Source: an uncultured Clostridia bacterium (GTDB taxonomy: Bacteria; Bacillota; Clostridia; Oscillospirales; CAG-272). From it: a stretch of DNA of 8,552 bases. The DNA is taken from positions 1 to 8,552 of the forward strand of contig CAJGEA010000076.1 of the NCBI GenBank assembly GCA_904502015.1, read 5' to 3'. A program made the position numbers and the translations under genes. The notes beneath the pieces were generated by a model. The model was not told the DNA's origin, made no database searches, and saw nothing but the letters and a program-made list of their open reading frames with translations. This document shows, in pieces, positions 4,654 to 8,552 of the stretch. How positions within the stretch are numbered: the stretch's first letter is position 1; every line of letters starts with the position of its first letter.

Positions 4654-6813
4654 TCACTCCCCTGCGTCAAACTGCTCGGGGAATTGGAGCTTATATTCGT
4701 CGATGGCGGCGCAGAGGAGGTGGTAGGCCTCGGCGATGTCGCCCGCGATCTGGGCGCCTGCCATATCGAAGTGGCCGCCGCCATCCAGCTTTTCCATGAT
4801 GAGCTGGACGTTGATTCGGCCCTTGGAGCGCGCCGAAACGGCGATACCGCCGCTGACAACCGCCATGGCGAAGGATGCCTCCACGTTCCGCAGACCGAGC
4901 AGCTTGTCGGCCGCCTTGGAGGCGGCGATGCGATCCTCGGGGGAGGGGGCGTGGTCGGCACTCAGCCAGGTGATGGCGAACACGTCGGCGTAGATGTGGG
5001 CGTGGGCGTCAAAGTCGCCCGCCACCTGAAGCTCGCGCATACTTTCGTTGAAGAACTCGCGGGCGGTCGCGGTGTGGGCGTTGCGGCCGTAGAGGTAGTA
5101 GGTCACCTCAAAGGTCTGCGCGCCCGCCGAGCGGGTGAAGTTGTGGGTGTCCAGCATGATACCGCCCAGCAGGAGGTTGGCTTCCTCCTTGTGCAGGGTG
5201 TCGGCGTAGTCGCTCTGCTGGAGAATCTCGGCAACGATCTCGCTGGCCGAGGATTTCGTGGTTTCTATATAATGAAGGAAAGGCGTGAAGGGAAGCTCGC
5301 CCTCCAGGCGGTGGTGGTCAATGACCGCGATGGCGCTCACGCCGTCCACGGCGGGGATGGAGCCCGCCAGCGCGGGGGCCTCAAAGATCTGGGGATTGCT
5401 CACGTCGGTGATGACGAGGGCGGTGCGGGTGGTGACGAGCTGCTGGGCCGCCGCCTTGTCCACGAATACGCGGTCGTACTCGGGCAGGGTTGCGAGGTGG
5501 GCGGCGCAGATGCGGAAGGTGTCGCAATCCTTATTGGTCACGATGTGGACGGGAGTGGAGGCGCGGCCCTGCGCGGCCAGAATGCTGCTGCACAGGCGGT
5601 AGGCGCCCACGGCCGAGCCAATGGCGTCAAAATCGGGGTTGGCGTGGCTCATGATGAGCACGTTGCCCGCGCTGGCAAGTTGCTTTTCCAGCAAATGGGC
5701 GCTGACGCGGGAGGTGATGGAGGTGTTGGTTTCCAGCGTTTTGTGGGTGCCGCCGAAGTAGGTAAGTCCACTCTTTCCGCGGCGTTGCATGGCCACCTGG
5801 TTGCCGCCGCGCTGGAGGGCCATATCCAGGGCGGCGTTGGCGGCGGCCTCCCGCTCGCGCATGGTGCCGTCGATGTCGGCAATGCCCATAGACACCGACA
5901 CGGGGAAGGTGTTATCGCCCACGCGGATGTTCATGATGCGGTTGAGGATGGAGAAATTGTCGCGCACGCACTCGTCCAGCATCTCCTCGGAGAACATGGC
6001 GAGGTACTTGTCGCGGTCGTACTCGCGGATCATGCCGTTCATGCCCGCCACCCAGTCGGACAGGGTTTCCTCAATGACGTTGGCGGTGGCGCGGTAGTTG
6101 GCGCGGACGAACTGGGTCAGCTCCTGCAGGTTGTCCAGCACGATGTAGGCGAGGACGACGTGGTTGCGGTTGGTGCGATCCAAAAAATCCAGATACTCGG
6201 TTTCGTCACGGAACACGAGGAAGTAGTAGTGGTCAGCGCGGCGGCGGAGCACGTAGCTCTCCACGCGGTAGCGGCGGCCGCTCGCCAGGCGGACGATGGG
6301 GTGCTTTTGCCCGTTCTCCTCGGAGGGGAGCTCGCGGGCCACGCCCGCCTCGACGGTGGCGTTCTCGGCCGAGCTGACAATGTGATCCATGCGGACGGAG
6401 GGGCAAATGTCCGAGAGGGGAATATTGCAAACGGGGGTGTGAACGCCCAGCACCTCCTGCATGGCGGCGTTGATGACGCGCACCACGCCGTCACCGTTGA
6501 CCACGGCGTAGGGGATGTTGATCTCGGAGCGGAACATACGGTAGATGTCGGCGTTGAGCTGGTCGGCCGCCTCCTCGGCGCGCAGGGCGCGGGAGATACG
6601 GCGGGCGTAGGCGCCGAAGGTGACGCCCACCGTCACGGCGTAGAAGGCGAGGATGCCGACGCCGATGGGGACGAGGGGCAGATGGGGGGCAACGGCCACG
6701 AGCAGGAGCATGAGTCCGAGCAGGAGCAGCCCTTCGGCGGCGCACACCGCAAAGGGCAGGCGCAGGTCAACCCGCAGGGGGCCCGCCGTGGGCGTGGGTT
6801 GTTTTTGTGTCAT
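4654..6813 (-). CDS. gdpP: Cyclic-di-AMP phosphodiesterase GdpP (YybT family)
   Basis: This membrane-anchored enzyme hydrolyses c-di-AMP to pApA and so tunes osmolyte transport and cell-wall homeostasis. The 719 residues follow the family order: two transmembrane helices (about 20-41 and 46-68), a PAS-like sensor domain (about 88-205), a degenerate GGDEF domain (about 210-345) with no GGDEF motif, the linker YFGGTHKTLETNTSITSRVS (352-371), and DHH/DHHA1 domains. Catalytic motifs are SHANPDFDAIGSA (389-401), D470, DHH (499-501), D555 in GIMLDTHNF, and GGGH (678-681). It is somewhat longer than the Bacillus protein (about 660). At 470-474 it reads DVSNP, where many relatives have DTH-x-P; I do not know that this affects activity. 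The ATG at 6813 has AAGGAGG (6820-6826) 6 nt upstream. It follows the DUF2232 gene by 45 nt, its usual neighbour. Confidence 0.96.
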   Translation of the reverse strand: MTQKQPTPTAGPLRVDLRLPFAVCAAEGLLLLGLMLLLVAVAPHLPLVPIGVGILAFYAVTVGVTFGAYARRISRALRAEEAADQLNADIYRMFRSEINIPYAVVNGDGVVRVINAAMQEVLGVHTPVCNIPLSDICPSVRMDHIVSSAENATVEAGVARELPSEENGQKHPIVRLASGRRYRVESYVLRRRADHYYFLVFRDETEYLDFLDRTNRNHVVLAYIVLDNLQELTQFVRANYRATANVIEETLSDWVAGMNGMIREYDRDKYLAMFSEEMLDECVRDNFSILNRIMNIRVGDNTFPVSVSMGIADIDGTMREREAAANAALDMALQRGGNQVAMQRRGKSGLTYFGGTHKTLETNTSITSRVSAHLLEKQLASAGNVLIMSHANPDFDAIGSAVGAYRLCSSILAAQGRASTPVHIVTNKDCDTFRICAAHLATLPEYDRVFVDKAAAQQLVTTRTALVITDVSNPQIFEAPALAGSIPAVDGVSAIAVIDHHRLEGELPFTPFLHYIETTKSSASEIVAEILQQSDYADTLHKEEANLLLGGIMLDTHNFTRSAGAQTFEVTYYLYGRNAHTATAREFFNESMRELQVAGDFDAHAHIYADVFAITWLSADHAPSPEDRIAASKAADKLLGLRNVEASFAMAVVSGGIAVSARSKGRINVQLIMEKLDGGGHFDMAGAQIAGDIAEAYHLLCAAIDEYKLQFPEQFDAGE

Positions 6814-6858
6814 GGGAAACCTCCTTGTTCAGATAAAGTAACGCGGAGAGGGGTACGC

Positions 6859-8130
6859 TTACGGAGAATCGGGATCCTCGGGGGGCTTGAGCTGCCTGAG
6901 GCGGGATAGGAGTCGCCCGACGGTCAGGGAAATGGCCTCGTAGAAGGCGAGGACCACGGGGGCGGAGAACAAAAGGATGGGGACGATGACAAGCAGCAGG
7001 CATCCGCATCCGCCGCGCCCCCGCCGCGCCGTAAGAAAGCCCATAAAGCGGAGCAGACCGCACAGCGCAAGTCCGGGCTGGAGGATGAGGACGACGTTCT
7101 CGGCGACCGTCCCCACGAGGGTGGAGGCGTCGGTGCCCGAGATCCACACCGTCACGTAGCCGATGAGGAACACCGCGCCCGATATGGCGCTCATGGCAAA
7201 GAGGCGGACGCGGTCGCTGACCGATTCGCCATAGCCGAAGGCCGCGAGGGCGGCGTGCTGGATCATCTGGGAGAGGGTGGAGAGGATATTGATGATCACC
7301 ACCACGAGGGCGGGGATGAGGTTGAAGGCCTGGTTGACGAGGTTCTCGGCGTAGGCGGCGTCCACGGGGATCTCCTCACCGCTCGCGGAGGGGATGGTCA
7401 GCTCCATGGAAACCAGCGTATCGGCAAGCAGAGCGCGTCCGCGGTCCAGCCATTCGAGGATGGCGGAGAGCTCCAGCGTGCCGAGGGCACGGTAGAACAG
7501 CGCGGCGGCCACGGCAGCAACCGACGCGCCGAGGGCAAGCGAGGAGAGACAAATGACCCCCACGCGGCTCGGGCCGTCCTCACGGGCGGCGGCCGCTCTC
7601 GTGCCCTGCGCCAGCGCGATGGCGGCGGGGAAGGGGGTGAGGCAGGCGAGGGCGGTCAGGGGATCGCGGGTGACCAAAAGGGAGAGGGCGAACGCCCCCA
7701 GCGGGACGAGGGGGAACCATACCAGCGCCTTTTTGGGGGACACGGCGAGCAGCATACTGCCCGTGCCGATGGCAAAGAGCAGGGACAGCCCCATAGAAAG
7801 GGGAATGGCGGAGGCGGTGGCGAGGTAGGAGAGGACGCCGAATACCGCGATGACGGGAATGAGGCCCCGCGCGCGGCGGCAGGCACGCCACAGGTAGGCG
7901 ATTTGCAAGAAGGACGTTACGGCGGCGGCAATCTCAATGCCAAAGAGCAGGGAGGCGCTCTCGCCCGGGTTGGCGATCATCCCGACGGCACACGCGGGGA
8001 GCATGGCGGCGGACAGCGCGATCAGAATATGGAGGATGACCGAGGGGGCTGTGGGCAGTCCGCTTCGGGGAATGGGAACGAGAGGGGCTTTTTCGGGTGC
8101 GGGGGGATTGGCTTGGGTATTGGTATCCAC
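6859..8130 (-). CDS. DUF2232/YybS-like polytopic membrane protein
   Basis: This 423-residue integral membrane protein has about ten or eleven predicted hydrophobic helices. The clearest are at 31-51, 60-81, 90-106, 110-130, 137-153, 157-174, 190-213, 267-290, 313-332, 342-365 and 376-396. A short Pro-rich N-terminus and a Pro/Asp-rich C-terminus are probably cytoplasmic. A polar segment (about 214-265) separates the two halves. The assignment to the YybS family rests on topology, the ending QPGLALCGLLRFMG (351-364) followed by a last helix, and the position directly before gdpP and rplI, as in Bacillus subtilis. The molecular function of this family is not established. It is longer than typical YybS (about 310). 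The start is GTG at 8130, chosen because AAAGGAGG (8138-8145) lies 7 nt upstream. It is the first gene after a strong promoter. Confidence 0.85.
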   Translation of the reverse strand: MDTNTQANPPAPEKAPLVPIPRSGLPTAPSVILHILIALSAAMLPACAVGMIANPGESASLLFGIEIAAAVTSFLQIAYLWRACRRARGLIPVIAVFGVLSYLATASAIPLSMGLSLLFAIGTGSMLLAVSPKKALVWFPLVPLGAFALSLLVTRDPLTALACLTPFPAAIALAQGTRAAAAREDGPSRVGVICLSSLALGASVAAVAAALFYRALGTLELSAILEWLDRGRALLADTLVSMELTIPSASGEEIPVDAAYAENLVNQAFNLIPALVVVIINILSTLSQMIQHAALAAFGYGESVSDRVRLFAMSAISGAVFLIGYVTVWISGTDASTLVGTVAENVVLILQPGLALCGLLRFMGFLTARRGRGGCGCLLLVIVPILLFSAPVVLAFYEAISLTVGRLLSRLRQLKPPEDPDSP

Positions 8131-8137
8131 GGTGCAA

Positions 8138-8145
8138 CCTCCTTT
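8138..8145 (-). promoter_or_regulatory. Ribosome binding site fixing the GTG start of the YybS-like gene
   Basis: AAAGGAGG on the minus strand is a near-perfect Shine-Dalgarno sequence, 7 nt before GTG at 8128-8130. It decides a non-ATG start; the protein then begins MDTNTQANPP. Confidence 0.85.
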
Positions 8146-8165
8146 CGGGGGATTGAATTTTGGTC

Positions 8166-8180
8166 CGTATAATTTATACG
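8166..8180. promoter_or_regulatory. 15-nt perfect palindrome in the 5' leader
   Basis: CGTATAATTTATACG is a perfect inverted repeat (7-nt arms, 1-nt centre) located between the predicted transcription start (about 8214) and the ribosome binding site. It could be a repressor operator acting as a roadblock or a small hairpin in the leader, or chance in an A/T-rich stretch. No regulator is identified. Confidence 0.35.
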
Positions 8181-8220
8181 CGAATAGGTACAGTTATAGA
8201 TTATAGTAGTGGATTATATT

Positions 8221-8249
8221 AGTATATCATATATTTCGGGATTTGTAAA
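8221..8249 (-). promoter_or_regulatory. SigA-type promoter for the yybS-gdpP unit
   Basis: On the minus strand, TTTACA (8244-8249) is followed by a 17-nt spacer and TATACT (8221-8226), with a TG one base before the -10 (extended -10). Each hexamer matches the consensus at 5 of 6 positions with optimal spacing. Transcription would start near 8214, giving a leader of about 85 nt before the GTG start at 8130. The bases upstream (8250-8320) hold no gene or other feature I can recognise. Confidence 0.8.
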
Positions 8250-8320
8250 CACATTTGCCACGGATTTTTTGGAAAAATTGCACGGACTCGGAAAAGCTCA
8301 GCGCCCGGAAGAAGGTGATT

Positions 8321-8552
8321 TTCAAATGGGGGTTTGTCGGGGTGTTCATTTAGCCGCTGTAGGGGAGGCCCTATGTGGCCTCCCATGGGCGCCCACACAG
8401 GGGCGCCCCTAAAGGTAAAACAGCAATATTCCTTATCGGGTATAGATATTCTTTGGTTTAAGGGTGTAGGGGCGTTCTTTGAACGCCCGCGGGCGCACAC
8501 AGTGCGCCCCTACCATGGGTTGTTATAAACCGTTCGATAAATCCAAATTTAA
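8321..8552. repeat. MITE-like palindromic element B (double cloverleaf core), possibly cut at the right edge
   Basis: This element of about 232 bp starts with TTCAAATGGGGGTTTGTCGG (8321-8340), and its right end is an imperfect inverted copy (8535-8552; 14 of 18 with one gap). The core holds two foldable blocks. Block 1 (8360-8411) has outer stem TAGGGG/CCCCTA and inner stems GGGAGGCC/GGCCTCCC (8363-8370/8377-8384) and GGGCGCCC (8387-8394 and 8401-8408). Block 2 (8466-8513) has outer stem GTAGGGG/CCCCTAC and inner stems GGGCGTTC/GAACGCCC (8470-8477/8481-8488) and GGGCGCAC/GTGCGCCC (8491-8498/8502-8509). There is no plausible gene. The left terminus is nearly identical to an end of the element at 4384-4569. 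It lies upstream of the main promoter. Confidence 0.75.

Noticed and set aside
5262..5280. Twelve-base match (TTTCTATATAAT) between gdpP coding sequence and the tilS-hpt gap
   Set aside because: In gdpP it encodes the ordinary HYIE stretch of the family, and the match is short and A/T-rich, so chance is sufficient.
4684..6909. A 741-codon open frame on the plus strand opposite gdpP
   Set aside because: It is rich in G, V, H, A and D with no recognisable domain, starts beyond gdpP and mirrors the codon pattern of the high-GC gene on the other strand. GdpP itself is unmistakable, so this is a shadow.
8209..8528. Short open frames on both strands in the right-hand repeat
   Set aside because: They are built from palindromic repeat sequence (for example WAPMGAHTGAP-like peptides), a usual by-product of such elements, and have no credible start signals.

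Overview
This 8.55 kb window looks like a chromosomal fragment of a fairly GC-rich member of the Clostridia (Bacillota), probably a gut-type Oscillospirales/Christensenellales relative. I base this on the gene order, the strong AGGAGG-type ribosome binding sites and the palindromic intergenic repeats; no marker here fixes the genus. All six complete genes lie on the minus strand, so transcription runs from right to left. Both ends of the window fall inside repeats, which would fit a complete short contig broken at repeats.

Layout in transcription order, from high to low coordinates. (1) 8131-8552 is a 422-nt non-coding region. It holds a palindrome-rich mobile-looking repeat (8321-8552), a very good SigA-type promoter (8221-8249) and a leader with a 15-nt palindrome. 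(2) A DUF2232/YybS-like membrane protein (8130-6859, GTG start) and the c-di-AMP phosphodiesterase gene gdpP (6813-4654) form the first unit, 45 nt apart. (3) 4341-4653 is a 313-nt gap with two copies of a 24-nt hairpin repeat and a second mobile-looking palindromic element. (4) rplI (4340-3897) and dnaB (3878-2502) form the second unit, 18 nt apart. (5) A 220-nt gap holds a composite hairpin element (2315-2491). (6) tilS (2281-833) and hpt (797-228) form the third unit, 35 nt apart. (7) A second copy of the composite hairpin element (51-220) follows. Beyond it is an inverted, near-identical copy of the last codons of hpt (2-43, plus strand).

The genes are housekeeping genes. GdpP degrades c-di-AMP. 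bL9 and the replicative helicase serve translation and replication. TilS modifies the wobble base of the AUA-reading tRNA-Ile, and Hpt salvages purines. The yybS-gdpP-rplI-dnaB block is a classic Bacillota arrangement. The tilS-hpt pair is also classic but is usually followed by ftsH, which is not seen here.

I found no new protein system. The interesting material is the repeats. Three transcription units end with a GC hairpin 4-10 nt after the stop codon. Two composite elements keep the same series of hairpins despite sequence divergence, with paired changes in the stems. Two other elements share termini but carry different cores. The window begins with an inverted duplicate of an hpt gene end.
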